Of a stretch of 64,000 nt of DNA, positions 37,368 to 47,425 are shown piece after piece. Below the pieces are notes generated by a model, which saw only the letters and a list, made by a program, of their open reading frames with translations, ran no database searches and was not told where the DNA came from. Each line of letters starts with the position of its first letter. The stretch's first letter is position 1. This DNA comes from an uncultured Lachnospiraceae bacterium. GTDB lineage: Bacteria; Bacillota; Clostridia; Lachnospirales; Lachnospiraceae. Made by a program: the position numbers and the translations under genes. The stretch lies in contig CANRMA010000009.1 of assembly GCA_947631625.1 (NCBI GenBank), positions 54,719 through 118,718 of the forward strand, written 5' to 3'.

Positions 37368-39086
37368 TTATTCCGCGGATACTATATAGTAATAGATAGG
37401 CTGGCCGCCGTACTGAAGTTCCACGTCGCAGCCGTTATATTTCTTTTCTACCTCAGCCTGCAGGATCTTGGCATCATCCTCGGAAATATCGGCTCCGTAA
37501 TATATGCTTATGAGTTCTTTGCCGTCCGTCATCATCTCGTCTATCATCTCAGAAACAACGTCGGCAATGGAGCTGCCCACGGAAAGAATACCCTTATCTC
37601 CTATACCCATGAAATCGCCCTGTTTTATCTCCTTATCGTCAATCGTGGTATCTCTTACTGCATAAGTGACCTGACCCGTATTAACATTACGGATCTCAGC
37701 CATCATTGCTTCTTTATTTTCTTCTGCCGACATATCGGGCACATAATTTATCACGGCTGTAATTCCCTGCGGAACAGTCTTCGTAGGGATCACATAGACG
37801 TTCTTATCTTCCGCAAGCGCCTGTGCCTGATTGGCCGCAAGAATTATATTCTTATTGTTTGGCAGTATAAAAATGTTGTCCGCATTGACTTTATCTATCG
37901 CATTCAGCATATCTTCGGTACTGGGATTCATAGTCTGACCGCCTTCAATGATATAGTCAACTCCTAAAGTCTTAAATATATTATTAAGACCGTCTCCTGC
38001 GGAAACCGCAATAAATCCGATATCTTTGCGGGGTTCTGAGTCCGTTCCCGCCGCGGCAGGGGTTTCCACTTCCGTTGTGTCCGTCTTTGCTTCCGCCGCC
38101 TGTCCGCCTGACATCTTAAACAGCTTTTCCTGATGTTCAAGCCTCATATTGTCTATTTTCATATTGGAAAGCGCGCCATACTTCAATGCCCTCTGTATAG
38201 CAAGTCCGGGGTCGTTGGTATGTACATGCACCTTTACAACATCATCATCCGCAACCACCACTATAGAATCGCCTATCGATTCAAGATATTCTTTAAAATC
38301 CATTTCGGTCTTGATATTGAATACCTTATTTAACATAATGATAAATTCCGTACAGTAACCGAATTTTATATCAGCGTCAGCCTGCGCATTAATATTGTCG
38401 GCCGTAAACTTCTTAACATGGGAAGCCGCATTTTCCGGGATCGTAAGATCGATCTCTTTTCCCAGAAAAGCGTCATATGCGCCTTTCAATACCTGCATAA
38501 GTCCTTGACCACCCGAGTCAACAACCCCCGCCTGTTTCAATACCGGAAGCATATCCGGAGTCTTTAAAAGCACTTCGTCCGCATGACGTATGATACTGTC
38601 CATAAATTCGGCAAGATCCTCAACTCCCGCTTCCGCCAGTTCTCTCGCTTTATCGGCGCCGCCTTTTGCAACAGTGAGTATGGTGCCCTCTTTAGGTTTC
38701 ATGACCGCCTTATATGCAGTCTCAACCGCTTTCTCAAAAGCATCGGCAAGCAGCGGAATCGTGATCTCATCAGCAGTCTTTACAATTTTGGTAAAACCTC
38801 TGAAAAGCTGTGATAAAATAACGCCGGAATTGCCTCTTGCGCCGCGAAGGGAGCCTGAAGATATGGCTTTACATAATGAAGGCATATCCATGTTTCCGGT
38901 TCTGTCAAGCGCAGCCACTTCTTTTGCCGCCGACATAATAGTAAGCGTCATGTTGGTTCCGGTATCGCCGTCCGGCACCGGAAAAACATTCAATTCATTT
39001 ATCCATTCTTTCTTGCTTTCAAGATTCTTTGCCCCGGCTAAAAACATTTTGGCCAGCATACGGGCGTCTATTTTTTTTGAATCCAC
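37368..39086 (-). CDS. DAK2-domain protein (YloV/FakA-like kinase)
   Basis: NVFPVPDGDTGTNMTLT, SLRGARGNSGVILSQLFRG, DSGGQGLM; GTG start proposed after GGGAGG. Confidence 0.92.
   Translation of the reverse strand: MDSKKIDARMLAKMFLAGAKNLESKKEWINELNVFPVPDGDTGTNMTLTIMSAAKEVAALDRTGNMDMPSLCKAISSGSLRGARGNSGVILSQLFRGFTKIVKTADEITIPLLADAFEKAVETAYKAVMKPKEGTILTVAKGGADKARELAEAGVEDLAEFMDSIIRHADEVLLKTPDMLPVLKQAGVVDSGGQGLMQVLKGAYDAFLGKEIDLTIPENAASHVKKFTADNINAQADADIKFGYCTEFIIMLNKVFNIKTEMDFKEYLESIGDSIVVVADDDVVKVHVHTNDPGLAIQRALKYGALSNMKIDNMRLEHQEKLFKMSGGQAAEAKTDTTEVETPAAAGTDSEPRKDIGFIAVSAGDGLNNIFKTLGVDYIIEGGQTMNPSTEDMLNAIDKVNADNIFILPNNKNIILAANQAQALAEDKNVYVIPTKTVPQGITAVINYVPDMSAEENKEAMMAEIRNVNTGQVTYAVRDTTIDDKEIKQGDFMGIGDKGILSVGSSIADVVSEMIDEMMTDGKELISIYYGADISEDDAKILQAEVEKKYNGCDVELQYGGQPIYYYIVSAE
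38505..38521. repeat. TTGACT-N5-AGTCAA family, one mismatch
   Basis: TTGACC ACCCG AGTCAA. Confidence 0.6.
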
Positions 39087-39099
39087 CTTGAATCCTCCC

Positions 39100-39459
39100 T
39101 TAGTCAATCGCTTTAACACCTTCAACAAAGATGTTTATTTTAGTAACTTCCAACCCGGTAAACTCTTCCACTTTATATTTAACGCTGTCGATAAGATTAT
39201 CCGCTACCGCGAGGATACTGACTCCATATGAAACTATGATATGAAAGTCTATAGTAAGTTTATTGTTTTTAAGAAACACCTGTATGCCGCGTGTCATACT
39301 CTCTTTTTTCAGCAGTTTAACAATTCCGTCTTTCACACTCATTCCTGCCATTCCGACAATTCCGAAACATTCCGTTGCGACCGAACCGGCATACTGCGCT
39401 ATAGCTTCATGATCTATCGAAATATTTCCCATGTGTGTATCCATAGAAGACGCTTTCAT
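39100..39459 (-). CDS. Asp23/Gls24 family (YloU-like) protein
   Basis: GNISIDHEAIAQYAGSVATECFGIVGMAG; upstream of the DAK2 protein. Confidence 0.9.
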   Translation of the reverse strand: MKASSMDTHMGNISIDHEAIAQYAGSVATECFGIVGMAGMSVKDGIVKLLKKESMTRGIQVFLKNNKLTIDFHIIVSYGVSILAVADNLIDSVKYKVEEFTGLEVTKINIFVEGVKAID

Positions 39460-39529
39460 AGAGAATACCTCCTTATATATTTTATACATATACAATTATT
39501 ATAAACCTTAATTACAAAAATTGGAAGAA

Positions 39530-39976
39530 TTATCGATAGTTCCCCCAAAGATTATGCTTCTTAAGTTCTATATACTCATTATAGGCTTTTTCAAGCATGG
39601 TCCGTTCATTGGCAAATTTTAATAAATGAAACGCCTCATGATATTTGTAATATCCTGAATCCATAAAGTATTCTTCCCTCTGAGGCTTCGAATAATAACT
39701 TTCTCCCATCATAAGATACCAGTGAACTTCCTTTTCTACAATATCTTCGGGTACTGTGAAAGAATATTCGCTTGTGCCTATATATTTGATTATACTGGCT
39801 CTGGCGCCGGTTTCTTCCATTACTTCCCTTATCGCGGTCTCCTCATGCTCTTCGCCCTCTTCAACCGTGCCCTTGGGCAATACCCAACCTTCGTACTTAT
39901 TATGAAAATTCTTATACAGCAGCAGTATCTTCCCCCGGAAAATAACCACGCCGCCGCAGCTTGTCGCTTCTATCAT
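39530..39976 (-). CDS. NUDIX hydrolase
   Basis: Nudix box GTVEEGEEHEETAIREVMEETG. Confidence 0.93.
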   Translation of the reverse strand: MIEATSCGGVVIFRGKILLLYKNFHNKYEGWVLPKGTVEEGEEHEETAIREVMEETGARASIIKYIGTSEYSFTVPEDIVEKEVHWYLMMGESYYSKPQREEYFMDSGYYKYHEAFHLLKFANERTMLEKAYNEYIELKKHNLWGNYR

Positions 39977-40002
39977 TACCTGTTTCCTCCAATTGTAGCG
40001 CT

Positions 40003-41529
40003 TTACGGATTCAAATATGCATTAAAGAGCCTTTTGGCTATAGGCACCGCATAATCGCCTCCCGAACCGGCTCCCTCTATGATCACGGTTACACATATCT
40101 TTGGATCGTCTGCAGGCGCAAAACCCGTAAACCATGCATGAGAATCTGTTTTAACGTTGTTGTATTCTGCAGAACCGGTTTTTCCGGCCGCAGTATAAGA
40201 CTGATCCTTTAATTTGGTTGCCGTACCGCTTTCAACTACCTGTATCATTAATTGAGTCAATATATCCGCTTCTTCCTCAGACATAAGCCTGCCGTAACTG
40301 TCCTGTGAAAACTGCCTGATAACGTTCCCGTTATAATTTTCCACACGGTCTACCAGATAAGGCTTCATAAGCATGCCGCCGTTTGCGACCGCGCTTGTTA
40401 TCATATTAAGATGTAACGGCGTGATCTGGTCAGTACCCTGCCCGATAGACACCTGCATAAGATCCGAATCGGTGGTCTCTTCATTTACCGTAACATGACT
40501 CTGATTATATGAAAAAGATACAGGCAGTTCTTCGTTAAACAAAAGATCATCTAACGTATCTGCGTATGCCTTTCTGTTTAAACCTATACTTATATTTGCA
40601 AATGAAGAGTTACAGGATTTTGCAAACGATTTGCCAAAATCCTCGCTTCCGTGGGCCGTACCGTGATAGCAGTTTATAACATCCCCGCCTGTTGAAAATT
40701 TCCCGCCGCACTGATAGGTATAATTCTGATACGTATCGGGATTTTCACGTATAAACTCAAGCGCGGTAACTATCTTAAAAGTCGAGCCAGGAGGATACAG
40801 CCCCTGCGTGGCGCGGTTAAGCAATATGCCGCTGTCTTTCTCCTCTATCATACTATCCCATATATCTTCTATTTCATTCGGATCAAAATCAGGTTTGGAC
40901 ACCATTGCAAGTATCCTTCCGCTTTTGGGGTCCGTTGCTATGACAGCACCTTTATATGCGCCCAATGCCTGATAAGCGGCTTCCTGCAGCGCAACATTGA
41001 GCGTTGTGATCACATTGTCGCCCTTATACTTCTCACCTGACATCTCGCTTGCAACTTTATCGGACAGTTTGGCATTTGACTGAATAAGATAATAATTAGC
41101 CTGGGCTTCTATACCGAACCTTCCGTTGGAGGCATAACCTACCACGTGGGCAAACATGTTGGAAAAAGGATATTCCCTGCGCTCCTTTTTATCAGAGTCC
41201 GTTACCGTACGCGCCAGCACCTGCCTGTCATCCGAATATATAGTCCCTCTTGTATTCTGTGCTTTAAGCTGCTCCTGCCTGCTGTTATAACTGTTATTTA
41301 TCATCTCCTGCCTGTGCGTCATGGCATAATGGCAGGTATAAGTCATCATTCCGATAAAAAGAATGGCAAAAATACACGTAACAAAACGTATCTGCCTACC
41401 GGTCTTTAACCTCATATTCAATTTCTTCTTCATGCGGGCTTCCTTCTTCGACTCTTTTGTGAGAATTTCCCCGTCCGTTGCTTCCGCTTGTTTTTTTCTT
41501 TTTCTTTCTGACACTTTTTGCTCCTTCAT
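40003..41529 (-). CDS. Class B penicillin-binding protein (PbpA/FtsI-like)
   Basis: GSTFKIV, SCN, AGKTGSAEY; start could instead be 41433 (MKKKLN, RBS AAGGAAG). Confidence 0.92.
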   Translation of the reverse strand: MKEQKVSERKRKKQAEATDGEILTKESKKEARMKKKLNMRLKTGRQIRFVTCIFAILFIGMMTYTCHYAMTHRQEMINNSYNSRQEQLKAQNTRGTIYSDDRQVLARTVTDSDKKERREYPFSNMFAHVVGYASNGRFGIEAQANYYLIQSNAKLSDKVASEMSGEKYKGDNVITTLNVALQEAAYQALGAYKGAVIATDPKSGRILAMVSKPDFDPNEIEDIWDSMIEEKDSGILLNRATQGLYPPGSTFKIVTALEFIRENPDTYQNYTYQCGGKFSTGGDVINCYHGTAHGSEDFGKSFAKSCNSSFANISIGLNRKAYADTLDDLLFNEELPVSFSYNQSHVTVNEETTDSDLMQVSIGQGTDQITPLHLNMITSAVANGGMLMKPYLVDRVENYNGNVIRQFSQDSYGRLMSEEEADILTQLMIQVVESGTATKLKDQSYTAAGKTGSAEYNNVKTDSHAWFTGFAPADDPKICVTVIIEGAGSGGDYAVPIAKRLFNAYLNP

Positions 41530-42823
41530 CCTGCCTTATTATATACAGACCTTCTATAACAAAAAACATAATAAGCGTTGTAAGTACGGAACTTCCGCCA
41601 TAGCTTATAAGCGGCAGCGTAACGCCCGTCATCGGTATAAACTTGGTGCCGCCGCCTATAGTCAGGAATACCTGAAATATATAAGTTATTCCAAGTCCAT
41701 ACGCTATAAGCTGATAGAATTTGTCCTGAAGCTTTATTGAAATATTCATAAACATGATAAAGCAGCTTATGCTTATCAATATTACGCACATTGCAAAAAT
41801 GATCCCCAACTCTTCCGCTACCGCCGAAAACACAAAATCGGTCTCCACAAACGGTATGGAAGTCGGATTTCCTTCAAAAAGCCCAAGTCCGAACCACCCT
41901 CCGCTGCTTATCGCAAACAAAGACTGCGTTATCTGATAACCGGCGTCGTCAATACAACTCCAGGGATCCCTCCATGCCTGTACACGTATCTGCACGTGTG
42001 AAAAAAACTGATATGCAAGTATGGCCGCGCCGCATCCTCCCGAGGTCCCGAGCAGCAGATATATCCACTTTCCGGTTGCGATATATACCATAAAAACATA
42101 TACGATAAAGAATATAAGCGCACTTCCCAGATCCTTTGAAGCCACTAAAATAAGCACATGTATCCCTGCGATTATCGCAGTCAGCATTATCCTCAGGATA
42201 TCGTTAGTCTCATACAACGCGCTTGCTACAAAAAACACAAAAATGATTTTAACAAATTCCGAAGGCTGAAAGGTTATTCCTGCCACCGAATATGAGATCT
42301 TGGAACCGTGTGTTACGGAACCGAGCGTGAGCACAATGCCAAGCGCCAGTATCCCGACCGCGGCATATACCCAGGTGAGCCCTTTTAAAAACTTAAGTTT
42401 ATGAATGAAAAACGGTATTATCATACCAATTATCATAGAGGCCGTAACTATAAAAAACTGTTTAAGCGCCTTTTCATAAGAAATTCTCGTAAGTATAACA
42501 AAACTGATGCTCAGCAGCATACACATATTATTTATTATGAGCCTGTTGCCTTTGGGATATAGCATTTGAAAAAGCACAACCGTCGAAAACAGCAATATCT
42601 GCTGAAATATATAGAAAAATAAATATTCCATGTCTCCCGTTTCAAAGCAGATCACCAGAAAACAGGAAAAATGTATTAAAAACATCAGAATATTCTGTCC
42701 CGCGTACAATCCCTTCCTTTTTTCTTCATTGGGAAAGCGGAATGCCAAAAAGCATTCCAGTGTATATAATGCAAGCAGTAATGTAATTAAATACTTGGAA
42801 ATCTCTGTTATATATAACTCCAT
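41396..42823 (-). CDS. SEDS-family FtsW/RodA/SpoVE protein
   Basis: ITFQPSEFVKIIFVFFVAS, FVETDFVFSAVAEELG, GVTLPLISYGGSSVLTTLIM. Confidence 0.93.
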   Translation of the reverse strand: MELYITEISKYLITLLLALYTLECFLAFRFPNEEKRKGLYAGQNILMFLIHFSCFLVICFETGDMEYLFFYIFQQILLFSTVVLFQMLYPKGNRLIINNMCMLLSISFVILTRISYEKALKQFFIVTASMIIGMIIPFFIHKLKFLKGLTWVYAAVGILALGIVLTLGSVTHGSKISYSVAGITFQPSEFVKIIFVFFVASALYETNDILRIMLTAIIAGIHVLILVASKDLGSALIFFIVYVFMVYIATGKWIYLLLGTSGGCGAAILAYQFFSHVQIRVQAWRDPWSCIDDAGYQITQSLFAISSGGWFGLGLFEGNPTSIPFVETDFVFSAVAEELGIIFAMCVILISISCFIMFMNISIKLQDKFYQLIAYGLGITYIFQVFLTIGGGTKFIPMTGVTLPLISYGGSSVLTTLIMFFVIEGLYIIRQDEGAKSVRKKKKKTSGSNGRGNSHKRVEEGSPHEEEIEYEVKDR

Positions 42824-42836
42824 CTATAAAACCTGC

Positions 42837-45128
42837 CTATTCCACTCCTCTTTTATAATGTCCCGCAGTATATTCATCAATATGTAAATTATCGCTTTTA
42901 CCGCTGTAAAAATTCAATATTTCGTCAATCCGTCTGCCTTTTTCAAATATAAAATCACACCTTACGGCATAAAGACCTGATCTGTAGATATTCTCCCATT
43001 CTTTGTGCAGCGAATACGCCACGCTGTTGTATATGATATTATAGCAATGTCTGCAGTTGCGCAATACCGGAAATTTGGACTTATAACGATCCATAAGATA
43101 TATTCCACCTGACAGATCGTTTTCCTTGCCGTTTATTTGGCCATATGTTTTGCGGTTTCCCATACGATCGCCTATACAGTTTCCTGCAGTCTTCCTTACA
43201 CAGTTTGCGCTTAACATCATGGGGATCAGACCGTAAACCGACAGAGACAGCCTAAAACCTTCCGAATACGAAAGTTCAGATATAAGCTGCCTGCACTCTT
43301 TATGATTCAGTTCCAAGGGCAGATAAAATTCATCCGCATATTTATGATAAAATTCAAATGCGACACTGTTAAAACAATACATGCCACAATCCATAACAGC
43401 CGCATAACGATCGGCTCCGGCTTTTTCATTTATACCTTCAAACCAATACAGTTCCTCAATATTTCGTATGAGAAAACCCTTTATTTGAGGATTTGACAGA
43501 TTTTCAACATTGTCAAGATATGCGTAATCTTTATGCCTTATAATATATGGCAGCGCAAGGTAATAATCCACGCTGTCATTCAGACGCATATATTGACTGA
43601 CTAAGTCAGTCATGTCAACGTACAGGTCACTGTCGATATATATACGCTCACATTCATGTCGTAACACGGTTTTAAGCTGCTCCATGGTACGGACCGATAC
43701 ATGGATTTCTGGTCTGCGCGGCAAGTTCGGACTGCTTTTACTTAGGACAATATTATCTCTGTCATGCCGCCTTACCGCTTTTTGCCTATATGAAAAACCG
43801 TTTGCCCTGATCAGTTTCTCTTCAAATGCGTTTACCGCTTCTCTTCTGAGTTTATTAAGTTCCCCGACCGGAACAAATACGTTTTTATCCTCTTCGATTT
43901 CTATATGCTCTGCTTTAAAGAGAGTATTGCCCAGACGGTTTAACTGCTTTAAAAAGTCAGCCTCTGTCATGGGGCGGTTTTGGGCAGCCTGCACGGTTTC
44001 CCCGCGGCATGTTATCCTAGCCGCCCTGTCAACGGCTTCATCCTTTGCTCCATCAGCGCTTTCCACAGTTAATGCGGCAGGCTCTCCTTCTTTAAATACC
44101 GCATATATATTTACAGGATATTTCTTCTCTTCTTTCAGGTATTTATCTGAAATCTCATTAAGAAGCGCTTCATCGCTTCCAAGATAGCCGCCCTTCTCCA
44201 TTGTTATCATTTCAGGGCCGTTATATCTGTCGTAATATCCTGTCTGAACATCACTTCTTATATAAAGTCCGAATAGCCTGTCCATATCAGCCTTATCTAC
44301 ATGATACGGCGCTTTGGCATCGGAATAATATAGATCTATGTATTTTCGATATATTGCCGTAACACCGGCGGCATATTCGGGCTTTTTCATTCTGCCTTCT
44401 ATCTTAAACGAATCAATTCCCGCCTCAATGAGCTGCGGTATATATTCCAGAGTACACATATCCTTCATGCTGAGCGGATAAAATTCTTCGGACTCTGTGC
44501 CATATTTTTCATCATATACCCTGTAAGGCAGTCTGCACGGCTGCGCGCACCTTCCGCGGTTGCCGCTCCTGCCTCCGAGGATACTGCTGAAAAGGCACTG
44601 TCCCGAATAAGAATAGCACATAGCCCCATGTATAAAACATTCTATTTCAAGTCCCGTTTTTTCTTTGATAGTTTTTATTTCTTCTAAAGACAGTTCTCTT
44701 GCCGGCACTATTCTCGAGGCTCCTGCTTCTTTTAAAAACATGGCTCCCATAGGTCCTGTTATCGTCATCTGTGTGCTTGCATGCAGCGCAATATCCGGAA
44801 ATGTTTCACGAATATATGACCAAACGCCTAAATCCTGAATTATAATGCCGTCAAGCCCCGCTTCATATAGAGGACTTACAAAATCATAAATAAGCGAAAA
44901 TTCGCTCTCTTTAACAAGTGTATTTAGCGTAAGATATATTTTTTTACCACAAACATGTGTAAAATTCAATGCTTTTATTATCTCTTCCGCGCTAAAATTA
45001 TCTGCATAGGCCCTGGCGCCAAATTTATCGCCGCCCAAATATACTGCGTCCGCGCCTGCGTTTATGGCGCCGATAAGAGCTTTATAATTCCCGGCAGGCG
45101 CCAATAATTCCACTTTTTTCGCAATCAT
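42837..45128 (-). CDS. Peptidase family U32 protein
   Basis: ELLAPAGNYKALIGAINAGADAVYLGG, CFIHGAMCYSYSGQCLFSSILGGRSGNRGRCAQPCRLPY. Confidence 0.95.
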   Translation of the reverse strand: MIAKKVELLAPAGNYKALIGAINAGADAVYLGGDKFGARAYADNFSAEEIIKALNFTHVCGKKIYLTLNTLVKESEFSLIYDFVSPLYEAGLDGIIIQDLGVWSYIRETFPDIALHASTQMTITGPMGAMFLKEAGASRIVPARELSLEEIKTIKEKTGLEIECFIHGAMCYSYSGQCLFSSILGGRSGNRGRCAQPCRLPYRVYDEKYGTESEEFYPLSMKDMCTLEYIPQLIEAGIDSFKIEGRMKKPEYAAGVTAIYRKYIDLYYSDAKAPYHVDKADMDRLFGLYIRSDVQTGYYDRYNGPEMITMEKGGYLGSDEALLNEISDKYLKEEKKYPVNIYAVFKEGEPAALTVESADGAKDEAVDRAARITCRGETVQAAQNRPMTEADFLKQLNRLGNTLFKAEHIEIEEDKNVFVPVGELNKLRREAVNAFEEKLIRANGFSYRQKAVRRHDRDNIVLSKSSPNLPRRPEIHVSVRTMEQLKTVLRHECERIYIDSDLYVDMTDLVSQYMRLNDSVDYYLALPYIIRHKDYAYLDNVENLSNPQIKGFLIRNIEELYWFEGINEKAGADRYAAVMDCGMYCFNSVAFEFYHKYADEFYLPLELNHKECRQLISELSYSEGFRLSLSVYGLIPMMLSANCVRKTAGNCIGDRMGNRKTYGQINGKENDLSGGIYLMDRYKSKFPVLRNCRHCYNIIYNSVAYSLHKEWENIYRSGLYAVRCDFIFEKGRRIDEILNFYSGKSDNLHIDEYTAGHYKRGVE
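43593..43609. repeat. TTGACT-N5-AGTCAA family, one mismatch
   Basis: TTGACT GACTA AGTCAG, embedded in the palindrome TGACTGACTAAGTCAGTCA. Confidence 0.6.
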
Positions 45129-45157
45129 AAGCTATGAATGTCACTTTCTGGGGATTA

Positions 45158-45183
45158 AGAAAAGCTGCCTTAAAAAAGACAGC
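45158..45183 (-). terminator. Rho-independent terminator after zapA
   Basis: Minus strand GCTGTC-TTTTTTAA-GGCAGC-TTTT directly after the stop codon. Confidence 0.6.
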
Positions 45184-45591
45184 CTAATGTTTCTTTTTCA
45201 ATTCTGCCACTTCCGTTTCCAAAGCAAGCATTTTTTTTGAATTCTCCTGCTCCAGATCTTTAACGGTCTTCTGAGAATTTGCCAGCCTCATCTGAGCCGC
45301 GACCAAATCCTGTTTCGCATTGTGCAAAGCTTCATTCTGAGCTTTAAGCTCTTCGTCCAAAAGACTTATCTGCTGTTTGGCCTTAAAATAATCATCCGCA
45401 ATATTTAACTGTAACAGCACATTCTGAGTATCTAAGGGCAGTTTGTTAAAACTGTCGATCTTATTGTATTCACTTATTTTATTATTTATATATGAAGCTA
45501 CTTTCTGCAGATATTCTTCACTCTCATATCCGCTCAAAGTAAAGACTTTTCCGCCTATTACGACTTCGGTATCTGTTTTACCACCTGACAT
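45184..45591 (-). CDS. zapA: Cell division protein ZapA
   Basis: TEVVIGGKVFTLSGYESEEYLQKVASYINNKI; start trimmed to MSGGKTDTE with GGAGGG RBS. Confidence 0.9.
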   Translation of the reverse strand: MSGGKTDTEVVIGGKVFTLSGYESEEYLQKVASYINNKISEYNKIDSFNKLPLDTQNVLLQLNIADDYFKAKQQISLLDEELKAQNEALHNAKQDLVAAQMRLANSQKTVKDLEQENSKKMLALETEVAELKKKH

Positions 45592-45667
45592 TTGCTTCCC
45601 TCCAAGCTTAAAATGCGCCATGTTAAAATTAATCACATGCAAATATTCACTAATTATTATATATAGC

Positions 45668-46666
45668 TTATGTGGGAATTTCAAGTCCTAAATGATGATA
45701 TGCGTAATCGGTTACCACTCGCCCTCTGGGCGTTCTGTTAAGAAAACCGTTTTTTAAAAGGTACGGTTCATATACATCTTCAAGCGTGCCCGCATCTTCG
45801 CCAATTGCCGCGGCAAGCGTATCTAACCCTACCGGTCCTCCTTTAAATTTATCTATCATAGTAAGTAAGATATTCCTGTCTATATGATCCAGGCCCAGTT
45901 TATCAACTTCCAACAGATCCAACGCCGTATCCGCCACTTCTTTGGTAATGATGCCGTCATATTTTACCTGTGCAAAATCCCTTACCCGTTTAAGTATGCG
46001 ATTGGCCAGACGCGGAGTCCCGCGGCTGCGCCTCGCAAGCTCCATTGCTCCTTCGGGTTCTATCTTCACGCCAAGTATTCCGGCCGAATGCATAATTATA
46101 AGCTTAAGCTCCTCTACGGAATAAAATTCAAGATGATGTATCACCCCAAACCTGTCCCGGAGCGGCGCGCTTAAAAGCCCCGCTCTGGTCGTAGCCCCCA
46201 CCAGTGTGAATTTAGGAAGGCTTAATCTTATGGAACGGGCGGACGCTCCTTTTCCGATCATAATATCTATTGAATAATCTTCCATCGCCGGATATAAGAC
46301 TTCTTCAACCTGCCTGTTCAGTCTGTGTATCTCATCGACAAAAAGAAGATCCCCTTCCTGCAGATTATTCAGAATTGCAGCCATTTCCCCCGGTTTCTCT
46401 ATTGCCGGTCCGCTGGTCACTTTCATATTTACTCCCATCTCATTGGCAATGATGCCTGCAAGAGTAGTTTTGCCAAGTCCCGGCGGCCCGTAAAACAATA
46501 CATGGTCCAAGGCATCCTGTCTCTGTTTGGCGGCTTCTATATAAATTTTTAAATTTTCTTTTATTTTGGATTGACCAATATAGTCAACAAGAGTCTGCGG
46601 TCTGAGCGATCCTTCAATCTGCATATCCTCCTGTGTAATATTGGTCTCAATAACCCTGTTTGCCAT
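45668..46666 (-). CDS. ruvB: Holliday junction helicase RuvB
   Basis: [46 protein letters not shown]. Confidence 0.98.
   Translation of the reverse strand: MANRVIETNITQEDMQIEGSLRPQTLVDYIGQSKIKENLKIYIEAAKQRQDALDHVLFYGPPGLGKTTLAGIIANEMGVNMKVTSGPAIEKPGEMAAILNNLQEGDLLFVDEIHRLNRQVEEVLYPAMEDYSIDIMIGKGASARSIRLSLPKFTLVGATTRAGLLSAPLRDRFGVIHHLEFYSVEELKLIIMHSAGILGVKIEPEGAMELARRSRGTPRLANRILKRVRDFAQVKYDGIITKEVADTALDLLEVDKLGLDHIDRNILLTMIDKFKGGPVGLDTLAAAIGEDAGTLEDVYEPYLLKNGFLNRTPRGRVVTDYAYHHLGLEIPT
46571..46587. repeat. TTGACT-N5-AGTCAA family, one mismatch
   Basis: TTGACC AATAT AGTCAA; overlaps the codons for the conserved VDYIGQ of RuvB. Confidence 0.5.
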
Positions 46667-46732
46667 AATTTCCTCTATTAAATAACCATATTCTGATAAA
46701 CTGCAGAAACAGCATATTCCGCTGCATTAAAA

Positions 46733-47341
46733 TCAATACAAATATTTAAGTGAGGCTTTCAGTATATCCTCTACGGATGCATCCTCAGATACCGTGATCC
46801 GGTTTACGGCCTTCAGCGCATCGGAAGCCGAATACCCGAGGGCTACAAGCGCCTCGATCGCTTCATTCTTTTCACCTGAAACGGAATTTCCGGCAGCCGA
46901 CGCTGTCACTGAATCCTCCTTAGGCTGCAGCGCCTCCTTCAAAGATACTTTATCCCTCAGATCAAGAATTACTCTTTCCGCTGTTTTGGCGCCTATTCCC
47001 GGGGCTTTGGATATGGCTTTGGCATCTCCGGAAATGATCGCAAAGCGAAGCTCGTCCGCGCTCATTACCGAAAGTATCGCAAGCCCGCCCTTAGGACCTA
47101 TTCCGTTTACGGTTATCAATTTTCTGAATATATCAAGTTCGTCTTTAGTCAGAAACCCATACAGCCAGAAAGCGTCTTCCCTCACTAATGTGTACGTATA
47201 TATTTTCACAAAACTGCCAATCTCGCCAAGCATATTGGCAGTCCTCGCGGATATTTTAATATTGTATCCTATATTGCCCGCTTCAAGTATAAGATTATCC
47301 TCTGAAATCCCCTCAACGGTTCCTTTTATGTAGGCGTACAT
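46733..47341 (-). CDS. ruvA: Holliday junction protein RuvA
   Basis: MYAYIKGTVEGI, VNGIGPKGGLAILS, PGIGAKTAERVILDLRDK. Confidence 0.97.
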   Translation of the reverse strand: MYAYIKGTVEGISEDNLILEAGNIGYNIKISARTANMLGEIGSFVKIYTYTLVREDAFWLYGFLTKDELDIFRKLITVNGIGPKGGLAILSVMSADELRFAIISGDAKAISKAPGIGAKTAERVILDLRDKVSLKEALQPKEDSVTASAAGNSVSGEKNEAIEALVALGYSASDALKAVNRITVSEDASVEDILKASLKYLY

Positions 47342-47425
47342 ATGTTCTCCTTAATATAGTCAGATCTTTTAATTTATCTGTCATATATGATCCGCTGCCT
47401 GCCATCTTAAGATCCCGACGCCCGG

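Noticed and set aside
38590-39231. 213-aa plus-strand ORF antisense to the DAK2 gene
   Set aside because: Ser/Ala/Phe-rich shadow of a well-supported minus-strand CDS.
43612-44187. 191-aa plus-strand ORF antisense to the U32 peptidase
   Set aside because: Shadow ORF with no domain signature.
46571-46587. Treating the ruvB copy of the palindrome as strong evidence for the motif
   Set aside because: The site encodes the universally conserved VDYIGQ of RuvB, so codon usage alone could generate it; kept only as a degenerate copy.
46794-47333. 179-aa plus-strand ORF antisense to ruvA
   Set aside because: Shadow of ruvA, which has clear HhH motifs.
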